Program-made: the position numbers and the translations under genes | Source of the DNA: Siphonodentalium dalli | Taxonomy: Eukaryota; Mollusca; Scaphopoda; Gadilida; Siphonodentaliidae | NCBI GenBank assembly: GCA_032622095.1 | Contig: CP136063.1 | Location: forward strand, 276,639,426-276,703,425 | DNA: 64,000 bases | Reading direction: 5' to 3' | Part shown: one piece after another, positions 21,963 to 33,076 of the stretch | Numbering within the stretch: position 1 is the stretch's first letter | Layout: each line of letters begins with the position of its first letter | Notes under the pieces: generated by a model | Database searches by the model: none | Told to the model about the DNA's origin: nothing | Seen by the model: only the letters and a program-made list of their open reading frames with translations

Positions 21963-24900
21963 ATGGAGTTTAGATTCGTAACATGGAACGCCACAGGGGC
22001 TAGATCTTCTTCTTTATATTTATGCAAACTCTTGAAATTAAATGTATACGATGTGATAGGTATATCTGAACACTGGTTAGACGAACAGAACTTGACATTT
22101 CTGGATTCACTCTCTAATCAATACGTGTCAGTAGCAAAACCCGGAAGGAGGATCACAACTTCGTCAGGAACTTCATTTACGCGTGATGGTGTAGCACTTC
22201 TGATACGATCAGACTTAGCACATATGTGCACGTATTTGGAGACAGATAGTGCCAGAACTATAGCCATACAAATAAAATATGGCGACCTGTCTTTGATTCT
22301 AATCCAAACATACCTACCAAGCACTAACCACGACGACAGTTTCTTCAGGGATTGTCTGACTTCGCTGGAAAGTTGTGTTGTTCAGATGCGAAATCTTGGT
22401 CAAGTAATAATAATGGGTGATCTCAACGTGCACCACAGCGACTCGACCTCACTGCCGTGTCCACAATCGCATCTAGTTCGCTCACGTGCATTCCAAACGT
22501 TCCTCCACGACATGGAATACTTCTCCCTATGTGGCAACAGTGCACTAACTGGCGGAAGGCCCACATTCTTCCCTTTTGCACCGGGCAGTAACCCGACCAT
22601 CATTGATCACATCCTGATGCCCGAGGCATCCGCGGATATGGTCACATCGTGTCTCGTTTTCGATGATGACAATGACAACACAACATGTCACGTACCAGTG
22701 GCATGCACTGTGGGCATCCCAGATATAACCGCGCATCATCCAAACATGTTCACCAAACCTCTATTCAACTGGAAGCGTCTGGATCAGCTTTTATATAATT
22801 CACATCTAGAGTCATGTTGTGTCGATTTCGATTGGGTGTACTCTATGAACATTGGCAGTCATTCTCTGGATAATCTATACGACCAAATTGTAAATGTTCT
22901 TCTTGCTGCTTCCGAATTAGCGGCGGGTTTCAAACAATTTAAATATCATTTGAAACCATATTGGAATACCAAGCTATCAATGCTTCACAAGGCTTCGAAA
23001 TCTAAAAGACTGGCGTGGATTGAAGCTGGTAGAGAATATTCAACTGAATCGCGTACTTACCGTGAATACAAGGAAGCCAAACGTGCATTCAGACGTGAAT
23101 TTCGATTTGCTGCCGAAAATCATCATCAAAGCATGTTGGACGAACTTGAACGTTTTGCTACTTGTGACCAGGTTGCTTTCTGGAAACAAGTTAACGCTGA
23201 TCGCAACAAACCATGCCCAGTTGGTTCCGCCCTTATCTTCGACGAAAAAGTGGTGCGCGATCCAAATGACATTATTTCTGGATGGAGGTCATATTTTGCG
23301 CAACTATTCACTCAAAGTAGTCACTTGGACCCGGTCTTCGAGTCGGAAGTAGAGAGAACTGTCGAAAATCTATTATCATCATCAGTTGATCTTCCGAATG
23401 TTTACTATGGGGAAATCACAGTACACGAAATATCCACTGTTATTCGCTCGCTGAGGCACAACAAAGCGGGTGGTGCAGACGCCATTGTCAATGAACACCT
23501 CATATACATTAACACACAACAGTCGTTCATTAACCTGTTATGTTTGTTCTACAACCGTATACTAATACTTGAACATATACCAGTAAAGCTGAAAATTGGC
23601 ATTATCGTACCACTCTACAAAGGACTCCCGAAACCAAGAAACCGTCCAGACAGCTATCGCGCCATAACATTGTTACCTGTCTTGTACAAGGTATTCGAAG
23701 GCGTTATTCTCAACAGAATTTCACATAGTTCTATTCTCTATGGATTTCCACACTCACTACAGAATGGCTTCCAGAAAAATATAAGTTGTTCGATGACGTC
23801 CTTCATCTTACAGGAAGTCATCAACTACGCCAAGGACCAAGGATCTCGGGTGTATACCTGCTTTTTGGACTCTCAGAAAGCATTTGATAAGGTTTGGCAC
23901 TCTGGTCTTCTGCTGAAATTAAATAACCTAGGCATAGGAGGCAAATTGCTCCGCCTGATTGCCAACATGCACCGTGACTGTACGAGTCGAGTAATATATA
24001 ACGGATGTATATCTGATCCACTGAACATAAGTCAAGGTACCCGCCAGGGTGCCGTGTGTTCTCCGTTTTTTTACCTCGTCTTCGTGAACGATCTCATTAA
24101 AGAACTATCGTGTGACACCAATGGACTATCTGTTAATGCTATCAAGTGTGCTGCTCCAACGACAGCCGATGACATCGCAATCATGTCACTCACAAAACAC
24201 GGCCTCGACTCGATGCTCTCAACCTGTTTCAAATACAGCACAAAATGGCGGTTCGAATTCTCATCTTCCAAGAGTCAGATTGTAGTATTCAACGAATCGA
24301 AGCAACAGCACAATTCACATACTAGGTCGTGGTCCATCGGGGGGACCCCCATCACTGAAAGTTCGGAGTGTGTTCATCTCGGTATCTTACAGACGAAATT
24401 CCACACCCCAACAGTGCGAGCAGACATTATGTCAGATAAATTGAGACGGACATACTTCTCGGTGCAAGGAAAGCGGGCGCTACAATCAAGCACACCGAGG
24501 ACTATTGTCAAAATAATGAAGTCTGTTGTATTTCCTAGAGCCCTATACGGAGCCGAATTATTACCGCTTACCAGCACCGCTGCAATTCAAACCCTAGAGA
24601 AGAGCCTGCGTACCTGTGTTAAACATTGTCAGTCTCTACCAGTTCGTGCGCGAACTACTCTGTCGATGGGCCTTCTAGGAATGTTACCTATAGAGAAGGA
24701 AATCCACATCAAAAAACTTTCTTTCATCGGAAACTTAATTCGTCTTCCAATTGGTCATCAGGTTCCGCTGGAACTTTTCGTTTTCAAGGCACACCAGTAC
24801 ATTCTTTTCGACAAACGACCATTTGGATTCGTAACAGATGTGATGCCACTCCTTGAAAAATACGACCTTCTGGTGTTTCTTCTAGATTTCCTTGACGCTG

Positions 24901-25445
24901 GGATTTTCCCAGGGAAACAAGAATGGAAGAACCTCGTCAAAACTCAAATTGAAAACTGCTACAGGGCAGAGTGCTTGGAATGTATTACTAGCGATCCTGA
25001 GCTGTCTTTCTTCTCGCAATGTCACTCTGACCCTCTCACTCTATGGGACGTCTGGTATCTCTATTCCCGGAACCGCCATCGCTCAAGGGAACTGCGTAAT
25101 CTCGCACTTCTCCTGAACAAAACCACATATGCAAATAACTTGTGCTGCGCTCAATGTGGCTTGACATATAATAATGAAATTATACATGTAACGTTTGAGT
25201 GCTGTGCAGGAGTGTTGATTCGTCTTCGCGATATATTCTGGGAAAGAGTGATTGATATACAGGGTATAGAGCAGTACGAGTTTTTAGCTTCCCTCTCGGG
25301 GGAGCAGCTTTCGTCACTTTTCCTAGGAAACGTAAACATTCTCGAAAGATCAAATACTTTGATTAATGTTGGAGACCTTATCATCGATGCTGCTGTCTTT
25401 CTTCTTCGTGCCTGCAACATTGTGAAGGGAGTACAGAATTACTAA
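21963..25445 (+). CDS. LINE ORF2: APE endonuclease and reverse transcriptase
   Basis: 1160 residues. The endonuclease (~1-240) shows FVTWNATGAR, GISEHWL, IIMGDLNVHHSDS and PTIIDHILMP; the usual SDH near its end reads TCH. The reverse transcriptase (~490-790) shows YRAITLLPVLYKVFEGVILN, TCFLDSQKAFDKVWHSGLL, ISQGTRQGAVCSPFFYLVFV and PTTADDIAIM with the catalytic Asp pair at 736-737. A thumb-like KWRFEFSSSKS follows. Near residue 1060 CAQCG..H..F.CC is a CCHC-like knuckle common in related LINEs. The protein would nick target DNA and prime reverse transcription of its own RNA. The ORF is intact, so the element may be competent, apart from the two odd motif residues. Confidence 0.85.
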   Translation: MEFRFVTWNATGARSSSLYLCKLLKLNVYDVIGISEHWLDEQNLTFLDSLSNQYVSVAKPGRRITTSSGTSFTRDGVALLIRSDLAHMCTYLETDSARTIAIQIKYGDLSLILIQTYLPSTNHDDSFFRDCLTSLESCVVQMRNLGQVIIMGDLNVHHSDSTSLPCPQSHLVRSRAFQTFLHDMEYFSLCGNSALTGGRPTFFPFAPGSNPTIIDHILMPEASADMVTSCLVFDDDNDNTTCHVPVACTVGIPDITAHHPNMFTKPLFNWKRLDQLLYNSHLESCCVDFDWVYSMNIGSHSLDNLYDQIVNVLLAASELAAGFKQFKYHLKPYWNTKLSMLHKASKSKRLAWIEAGREYSTESRTYREYKEAKRAFRREFRFAAENHHQSMLDELERFATCDQVAFWKQVNADRNKPCPVGSALIFDEKVVRDPNDIISGWRSYFAQLFTQSSHLDPVFESEVERTVENLLSSSVDLPNVYYGEITVHEISTVIRSLRHNKAGGADAIVNEHLIYINTQQSFINLLCLFYNRILILEHIPVKLKIGIIVPLYKGLPKPRNRPDSYRAITLLPVLYKVFEGVILNRISHSSILYGFPHSLQNGFQKNISCSMTSFILQEVINYAKDQGSRVYTCFLDSQKAFDKVWHSGLLLKLNNLGIGGKLLRLIANMHRDCTSRVIYNGCISDPLNISQGTRQGAVCSPFFYLVFVNDLIKELSCDTNGLSVNAIKCAAPTTADDIAIMSLTKHGLDSMLSTCFKYSTKWRFEFSSSKSQIVVFNESKQQHNSHTRSWSIGGTPITESSECVHLGILQTKFHTPTVRADIMSDKLRRTYFSVQGKRALQSSTPRTIVKIMKSVVFPRALYGAELLPLTSTAAIQTLEKSLRTCVKHCQSLPVRARTTLSMGLLGMLPIEKEIHIKKLSFIGNLIRLPIGHQVPLELFVFKAHQYILFDKRPFGFVTDVMPLLEKYDLLVFLLDFLDAGIFPGKQEWKNLVKTQIENCYRAECLECITSDPELSFFSQCHSDPLTLWDVWYLYSRNRHRSRELRNLALLLNKTTYANNLCCAQCGLTYNNEIIHVTFECCAGVLIRLRDIFWERVIDIQGIEQYEFLASLSGEQLSSLFLGNVNILERSNTLINVGDLIIDAAVFLLRACNIVKGVQNY

Positions 25446-25561
25446 AGATTGGATATTCTCAAATTTATCCGGCCGTGTACATATGTATAGTCTATTTCTC
25501 CATTAATTGTTATGTTGTGTAATATAATCTCTCCATATAGGAGGCAATAAAGATATATATC
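25446..25561 (+). other. LINE 3'UTR and tail
   Basis: A short 3'UTR ending GAGGCAATAAAGATATATAT. The junction to the next unit is immediate (ATATATATC then TCCCTC). The AATAAA may act as the polyadenylation signal. A short AT repeat replaces poly(A). Confidence 0.6.
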
Positions 25562-27622
25562 TCCCTCTTCTGTTCCTGTGGCTAGATGGGTGTTGTTCAT
25601 AATATATCTGATTGATAATCACCTATCACTGATCGGTTGATATTAATAGTATTGTATTAGACGAAACATGAAGAATGCATGTGATAATTTTTTATTGAAA
25701 CAATCGCATACAATAATGTACACGCAATGGATTAATGGAATCATATAACGTGTACATACCAATATGTATTTGAGTGATGATCAATTTTCTAGGCATTGCA
25801 ATTAATGCCATTCCGGGAGAAGACATATATGGCTGCCTGCATGATGATAGAGACGGAGTCAATATATCCACACTATACATTTATCAATGCACACATTAGG
25901 TGACAAATTCGGACGAATTAAGATAATACTGATCTCATTTATAAGTGTACCGTACGCATGTACATAATATACCCGAGTATTGGATGTGTCATTTATTTAA
26001 CTATAGTTCGATAACCAGAACGAGAGAAATTAAAGCCAGTATAATCACTATATCGAATTTGAGGTTTGAGAATATATGCGCCGTTTTAAGAAATGAAAAA
26101 TCTATCAAAATAGATGTTCCTGTACACATTACGTATACAGGTGAAATCACAATGAGTGGCATCAAACTCTGGGTTGTGTCAGTGATATGGTTGTGTGCAG
26201 CTACAGTGCTAAACAAATTGAGCATTGATACGATGTTCTTGTTTACCACTCAATATATCCCCATCCACATCCTTCTCTCCGGCATCTGAACTATCAGAAG
26301 CATTCTGAACTCCTCGACCTGTGACCTCTGAAACGGTGACGGAATCTGACGAGGTTTGCCGAATGCTATCAGAAGGTGGTCTTCGAGAACATACCTAGAC
26401 TGGTACCCTGTCCCAACTCTGCTACTCGCCCGTACTCAAATACGTTTGCTGGCCTGGGTACTAGGCTAGAACATACCCCATGAACGGTTTCTCGTGACGT
26501 GTATTCTTTGAGAGGTTCTGCAACATTTCGTCAATGGATTCCCCACTATAAAATTGAATGTATTTGAGCCACATATTTGTCTGGGAACTTAAATACAAAT
26601 ATGTTAACCGTTTTTTTTAAACATATCTAATATATATATTGTACTAATATGTTTTTAAAAATCGGTTCCCGGACTCTCTGAACAATGATTTGCAACTGAA
26701 TAATTTAGGACATAGGTAGGCCTATGGTAGTCCAACAAATTAGACGATTCGGATTAAGACCTATTTTAATATTTGGACATTTATGTGGCCTTAATCCCTC
26801 ATCGTCCAACAAAGGGCGTGAAAACTTTGAACGCTACGAAGCCGCAAGATTTATGTTAGACGGGTTAAGATAATCGTAAATGTCCAAATATGAAAATATA
26901 TCTTAACCCGAATAGTCTAATTTGTTGGACTAGGTCGATGGTTGATGTTGTTATTTTAGATGTATTCTGTTTAATCCGTGCTGATAATAAATTAGGACAT
27001 TTTTTGCAACGCAATTAGTTATGGTTGATCCTAAATCCATGCATTTGTAGAGCTGATGATGTTATTTTAGAAATTAGATGTATTCTGTTTAATTCTTGTT
27101 AATTTGAGGCTGGAAAAATAATTGTCCAATATCAACTTTCTCCCACTGAGACACTAGATAGTTACGTGATTTCCAATTGCATTCAGGGATATGATTTGGG
27201 GTCTGCCCACCCCCACCAACTTTGTTATAATTTTTCAACAGTTGGAAATAAATTTCATTCCAGACTCAAAATAAGTTGGAAATGTTACACCACATATATG
27301 ATCAAATCGTTCCCATTGATATTCAAGTAATTTGTGGAGAATTTGTTGTTTTTTCATCAACAGAGGCATATTTTTCCACTTTTGGTCTTAAATGGCCATC
27401 AGTTGGAATTTTCCAAATTTAAGGGGGGGGGGGGGGGTGTCAGGTTGGAAATTTCCAATAATTGGAATGCTGGACTCTGAGGTACCAGTTGGAAAGTTCC
27501 AACCCAAGGGCTACAAATGGGTTGATCTGGTTCAATAGGGGGGTGCATTTGGAAATTTCAAAGCATACATATCCAAATGGAGACCCTCTAGACTGTATGA
27601 TGCACATATTGTCGACATCTGG
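25562..27622 (+). repeat. Right 2.06-kb direct repeat: 3'-truncated second LINE copy
   Basis: Repeats 18371-20401 in the same orientation and stops after TCGACATCTGG, 54 codons into ORF1. It then joins sequence of another repeat family (ATTAACCACTCGTC). ORF1 is therefore broken here: the reading frame runs on for ~44 unrelated codons to a stop at about 27756-27758. Confidence 0.85.
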
Positions 27623-28815
27623 ATTAACCACTCGTCATTCATCTGTCTGTCATCTGTCTAGCCATCTGTCTGTCCATAGACACTTTACACATGGTGCGAT
27701 AACTCTAACATTTTTAATCCAATCAGAACCAAAATGTGTTTCTCAGCCAAAAATATAGATCAAATTCAAATATATGAGTTATGGCCCTTTTTCATCCTAG
27801 AATTCATGCATGTTGCAAAACTTTTTAAATAAAAATTTATATGATCGGAAACAAATTTGGTATTTGAGTTTCTCAGACCAAAACAAGGATCGAGTTTGAA
27901 TATGGGTTTTATCCATTTTTTTAAATGGAGTTATGGTCCTTTTTCGAAAAAAAGAATATTTTTGTAATTTTTATTTTTAGATTGAACTGCTTGCTCAATT
28001 TAATAAAAAAAATGAGAGACCGATCACGATCGGCAGATGTTAACCCATCCCTTGGAAATAGTAAATTACTCTGATCGGAATCATAAATAAGAGTTTTGAT
28101 TTTGAATTATAGAGTATACTGTTATGTACTATTATAGACAATGTACATAACACAAATTATTGGAATTTATGGGTCACTCTCATTTATATAAGAGAATGCA
28201 CTGGAACAGGATCTGTAAATGCTGCACCACCACAGCCTTGGGTTAAATGTGAAAAGGTGACATGGACATGGAATACTTGGTCAAGAGATTCCAATTTAAG
28301 TTTACAATGATAATGTATCAAATTCTACCAACAACAGCCATCAAGATAAACACCTCACTGCTGACCCATTAGTATCAATTATACAGCATGTCAACAAATC
28401 ACAGGCATTGTTTATGTTAAAAGGCTGGCATCTCTATGAAACCAAGGCCATCTGAAGAGCACTAGAGTGATGTTCTAGTCTACTGTTAACAGCATGTGAT
28501 GTGTATTGTTGAAACTTTTTTTAAATTAGATACCATAGCTTTCTTTATCTGCACATTGGCATAAGAGACTTCAGAAAATAATATAGCCTGATCAATAGCT
28601 AAGTAGTCCAAAGGCATGGAATAGAATTGGTGAATTGGGTTTAATGTCGCTCAAAACAAATATACCAGTACATAACAGAAGATTTTGAAAATGTTTTGAG
28701 TTATCGCACACTGCGTAAAGTGTCTACGGACAGACAGACGACGGTCGGACTAACGACGAGTGGTCAATCCGGACATTGACACTATGTTTACCATACTATG
28801 GTATGGTATGGGTAA
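27623..28815. mobile_element. Truncated DNA element with long inverted termini (family D)
   Basis: Left end ACCACTCGTCATTCATC, TAGACACTTTACAC and GCGATAACTC is mirrored on the right by GAGTTATCGCACACTGCGTA, AAGTGTCTACGGACAGACAG and ACGACGAGTGGTCAATCC. The right end continues to CTATGTTTACCATACTATGG and ATGGGTAAACATA, which has no counterpart on the left. The interior includes GCCGATCACGATCGG-like sequence shared with 42508-43862. Confidence 0.65.
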
Positions 28816-29053
28816 ACATAAAAATTAATTAAAATAAAATTCTTCAATAAAATTACTGAGACTAATTTAAATATCTTTTCGAGAACCACCAAGCTGATAA
28901 ATCTGACATGGTGTGAAGGGGCCTTCGATGGTAGGTATTCAGATTGTTAAAATGTGACCGACCTGTCAAAAAAAAACAGAGCTGGCATCACACTTTCTAA
29001 GTGACTCTCCCACCCCATCCCCATTGCTCTCCCCCACCCTTCTCCCTCATCAT

Positions 29054-30217
29054 CAGGGTTGGGGCGATTACATGCCAATGTAATCGATTACGATTACAAT
29101 TACTTTTGATTTACATGATTACGATTACTGATTACATTTTTTCGAATGTAATCGATTACGATTACAATTACTTTAGTAAATGTAATCGATTACTTTTTGA
29201 TTACATCTGATTACAATTGTTAGTTTCCAACCATTCTGATCGCATAGGAATAAATAATGAAATAATTAAAAATAACATATCAAATTTGATTGAATAAAGA
29301 CATCACTGCATAATATGGAAACAAGAAACGACTGAAACAATAGAAAGAAGCAACCAATAAACATATAAACTTTTTACATTTACATGTATTGGAAAGGTTT
29401 CATCATGAAGTTATGCACCAACTTATTGGGAATACATTGTTTTATGTGTATTTATTTATGTAAATATATATATTTTTAATTTTCTTACATGCATTCAAAG
29501 TAACGCATACTATTTATGAAAATATCACCAGAAGCAATTATAAATTATTTGCATGTTCTGTTAGATGCAATACTCAACACAATGAAGATAACACTAAGAT
29601 TTATTTGATGATCATCCATTGTTAATCCTGATGACGATTAAATGAGGCTTAACTCCATGAGTGCAGTAAATGACAAACCAGCTAATTAGGTCTACGGATG
29701 TACATCACATCTGCTTTGTTCAGTTAATTAGCCCTATTGTACTTGTGTGACTCTACGACCATTGTTTGCAGTAGTCAATTTAACCCTAATTTATGTCGGC
29801 TAGCCTATTTATTCATATTAGAACATTTCATTGTCTGTATCACAAGTTTATTGCTATCCATGCTGTATTCAACAATTGTGTGTTGTTATCTGTGTCCACT
29901 GCCAGAATGTGCATACACACTGTACCACTAACATAACACATGAGAAAATTGTACTAACTTTTTAACATGTTGTTTGTATCTTTGCACACTCCACAGTACC
30001 ACATTATGAGCCTATGAATATCCAATAGCCATCCATATGGATATTTTAGTAAAAGTAATCAAAAATAATCAAAATGTAATCATGATTACAGGTACATTTG
30101 TAAGTAATCAATTACGATTACTTGTAATCAAGAAATGTCATGATTACTGATTACAGACAATTACTCCAAATTGTGTAATCGATTACTTTGATTACGATTA
30201 CGATTACCCCAACCCTG
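29054..30217. mobile_element. Non-autonomous hAT-like element with perfect 8-bp target duplication
   Basis: 1164 bp. The ends CAGGGTTGGGGCGATTAC and GATTACCCCAACCCTG are inverted repeats, flanked on both sides by CTCATCAT (29046-29053 and 30218-30225). The outer ~170 bp on the left and ~160 bp on the right are filled with TAATCGATTAC and GATTACGATTAC repeats in both orientations, a likely array of transposase-binding sites. No transposase ORF is present. Confidence 0.85.
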
Positions 30218-30225
30218 CTCATCAT

Positions 30226-31039
30226 ACCCCACCGGGCCCACCCCCATTATTGTCAAAGTAATATACTGTATCTCTTTCTTGCTCTGAGAACAATAAGCAG
30301 TTCATTACTTGACCACATGCTATGTCAGATTTGATCTTATCTGAAATATTTGAATAAACAAAATTCCACAGAGCATGGATACTATTGTTTATGTCTACTG
30401 GTGTTCTGTTAACCACCACTAAGCCAGGTGAATTAATTAACTACTAATACTGGCCTGCAGGTTTCAAAATTAGCTGTAACCTATTTTTCATTCATCTGGT
30501 TTGTGCTTAGGTAACCCATACCACAGGTTAGCAGGAGTTACTGAAATAATCACTACAACTCGTATTATTAACTACAGATGGGCAACTCATTGAACTACCA
30601 TAATAAATTTTAATGTCTCATATTGGGACGTGATTGAGCAAAACTTAAGGTGAGAATTAGTTATCACGAGACCTGCATTTATAAATCTTTGGCACGACCA
30701 TTTTTAGTTCGCCGCATTCTCATTTTAGATAACCTCCATGCGAACTGAATGGAAGTTCGCCTCAAATTTGCAGGCCTGAACTAGAACAATGGAGCTCTAC
30801 TGTAGATCCTTGGATGCTTAGACTTACATTGGATTGAACAGGGCATGAGATAGGAGATTTAACAAATAACTATATTATTTTGATATATTACATGGTATGA
30901 TGGCAATTTTCAACAATATAAATAGAACTGCTTTAATACACTATGATAGTGTGTGACAACAGGCTCTATAGTTTAGATGTTATATCAACCCTTCTCTTTT
31001 GAACCATAAATTCTAATAATTTGTGTTATTATTTACATG
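30226..31039. other. Non-coding stretch, no feature recognised
   Basis: No coding exon or shared repeat was noticed. Confidence 0.3.
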
Positions 31040-31175
31040 TGTCTATACTACTCTAGATCAAAACGGTATACTCTATAATTTAACATCATTATGATTCTGA
31101 TCATTCTGAGCAATTCACTATTGCCAAGGGATGGGATAAACATCTGCCGATCGTGATTGGCCTCTCATTCTTACA
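31040..31175 (-). repeat. Inverted fragment of family D interior
   Basis: GGGATGGGATAAACATCTGC, CGATCGTGATTGGCCTCTCA and GGTATACTCTATAATT are the reverse complement of the sequence at 28013-28120 and 42508-42610. Confidence 0.6.
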
Positions 31176-32031
31176 TGTGTATGTCAACAATTCAGTATAT
31201 TTTAGGGTGTCATATGGGATATACTGTTTTGTCATAGCCCTAATGAAAAACATATATGAATTTTCTCATGTTTCCAGTTGTGTGTATAATAATAATTGGC
31301 CATGTATGTATTTTTCTCATTATTTGTATAATCTATTAGGATATCCACAGGAATGTGATATGCAAATTCTGCATTTTTATGCCATTGCAGCCTTCATTGT
31401 TTGTATTTAAAGCCGTAATTGTCAGTTTGCAGGACTTGGAACCCTTGGATGACTTTTGGGTGGGCCTGGGGACCAAGCCCCTCTCAAAAGTAATCAAAGC
31501 TTTGCCCAGGACCATATAGGCTATATAATATGTACGGGTGCTGAATTTGATCCCAATTATGGTAAACATGTCTGTTGGATTTTGTTGTCAAGAATTTATA
31601 CCCGTTTTATCCAGGGGGACTGAAATGAATTTTTAACCAGCATTATAGGGAAGCAGTTATCCGTTACACAAATGTGACAAATATAAAGATTTATTCAACA
31701 ATTGTTCAATATAATGTAATGGAATATAAACAGTAAATTCCTCAAATTATTATTCTCTCTTGGATAGCAGATGCAGAATTATTTTGGATACCAGACTCTT
31801 TCTATATCACCATAGCAACAGCATACCCTCACTTTTATAGTTGTGAACAACAGAAAGAGGTGTTGACTAAAATCACTTTTTGACAGTAACAATTAGTTAC
31901 GTATTAGTTTTTAACTTTCACACATAGACCTCTGAATCCTATCCAAGAGAAATAATCTATTTCAAAAATCTCTATTTCATATATACATAAAACATGTCTG
32001 AAAAATAATTCAGTGCATTAAAGTCACATGG
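31176..32031. other. Non-coding stretch, no feature recognised
   Basis: Short ORFs only; none has a recognisable domain. Confidence 0.3.
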
Positions 32032-32248
32032 TACAGTAATGCCCTAAGTAATCGACCCCTTAACCACAGCATAATTATGGGTAACTTTTCAGGATTTAGT
32101 CGGAAATATGGCTTGTTGCCATTCATCGGAAAGCTCTCGGCGAGAGCTTTCCGATGAATGGCAACAAGCCATATTTCCGACTAAATCCTGAAAAGTTACC
32201 CATAATTCTGCTGTGGTTAAAGAGTCGATTACTTAGGGCATTACTGTA
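32032..32248. mobile_element. Family A palindromic MITE, full-length (217 bp)
   Basis: TA-CAGTAATGCCCTAAGTAA at the left and TTACTTAGGGCATTACTG-TA at the right. The arms pair almost perfectly to an apex at GGAAAGCTCTCGGCGAGAGC. Same length as the copy at 55210-55426. Confidence 0.9.
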
Positions 32249-32369
32249 TATATATATCCATATTCATATAGTACTATAAGAAGGCCACATCAAATATCCA
32301 TATTTATAATACTATCAAAATGGTTATAGCTACAGGAGACGTTGTGTCAGGTGAGCTAAAAACTGGAAG

Positions 32370-32573
32370 TACAGTAATGCCCTAAGTAATCGACTCCTTA
32401 AACACAGCAGAATTATGGGTAACTTTTCAGGATTTAGTCGGAAATATGGCTTGTTGTCATTCATCGGAAAGCTCTCCGATGAATGGCAACAAGCCATATT
32501 TCCGACTAAATCCTGAAAAGTTACCCATAATTCTGCTGTGTTTAAGGAGTCAATTACTTAGGGCATTACTGTA
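32370..32573. mobile_element. Family A palindromic MITE with shortened apex (204 bp)
   Basis: Same arms as the copy 121 bp to the left, but the apex is reduced to GGAAAGCTCTCCGATGAATG. Flanked by TA. Confidence 0.9.
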
Positions 32574-32635
32574 CTCAGATATGTTCATAGAGCTTTGGAA
32601 AAATCATGAAACCCAAAAGCCTTGGCGAAGCGAAC

Positions 32636-33076
32636 AAGCCTGGGTATAGTGTGTCTGACAATTAGAGAATGAGGTCCCCAGAGGGTGAAATTAGTGACAC
32701 TGTCCCGCACTGCAGGCTAGCATCACCAAATACACTGCCTGTGAATCTCATTCTGCTTAGGCCTCAACTGCTATGGGAGACCTAGAACCAGATTGAAGTT
32801 CCCCAATTGAAGTTAGTGATGTTCACCCATTAGTCACCTCAATTAAGCATTTTATCTTCTGCAAACTTGGGGATATAGAAACTGAACAGTAGGGGAAAAA
32901 GTAACTACAACAATGTTAATTTGAGACTAAATACTTCCAAGAAGATGAGTCCTAAGCAGAATGAGGTCCCCAGATGGTGAGTTTGGTGATGCTAGCCTGC
33001 TGTGGGGGGTATCATCACTAAATTCACCCTGTGGGGACCTCATTCTGCTAAATGCCAGTCAAACTATATCCAAGCT
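32636..33076. mobile_element. Family B double-hairpin MITE
   Basis: Bounded by CAAGCCTGGGTATAGTGTGT and a degraded right end (AAATGCCAGTCAAACTATAT). Hairpin 1 contains GAATGAGGTCCCCAGAGGGT and hairpin 2 contains GAATGAGGTCCCCAGATGGT. The inner region has the marker words CATTTTATCTTCTGCAAA and GATATAGAAACTGAACAG. Confidence 0.75.

Larger units (their letters stand above)
18371..25561 (+). mobile_element. Full-length APE-type non-LTR retrotransposon (LINE)
   Basis: A 7.2-kb unit: ~2-kb 5' region, ORF1 (20241-21914), a 48-bp gap, ORF2 (21963-25445), a ~115-bp 3'UTR and the tail AATAAAGATATATAT. Both ORFs are open. A second, 3'-truncated copy follows directly in tandem (25562-27622). The RT block GTRQGAVCSP, an (A)PT(T)ADD motif and the C-terminal zinc-knuckle resemble LINEs common in molluscs. 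The clade is not certain (Jockey superfamily-like). The near identity of the two 5' regions implies recent activity or recent duplication. Confidence 0.85.

Noticed and set aside
18371-27622. LTR retrotransposon, because of the 2-kb direct repeats
   Set aside because: The enclosed ORF2 has an APE endonuclease and non-LTR reverse transcriptase with no integrase, protease or RNase H. The repeats extend into ORF1 and lack TG..CA ends, and no target duplication was found.
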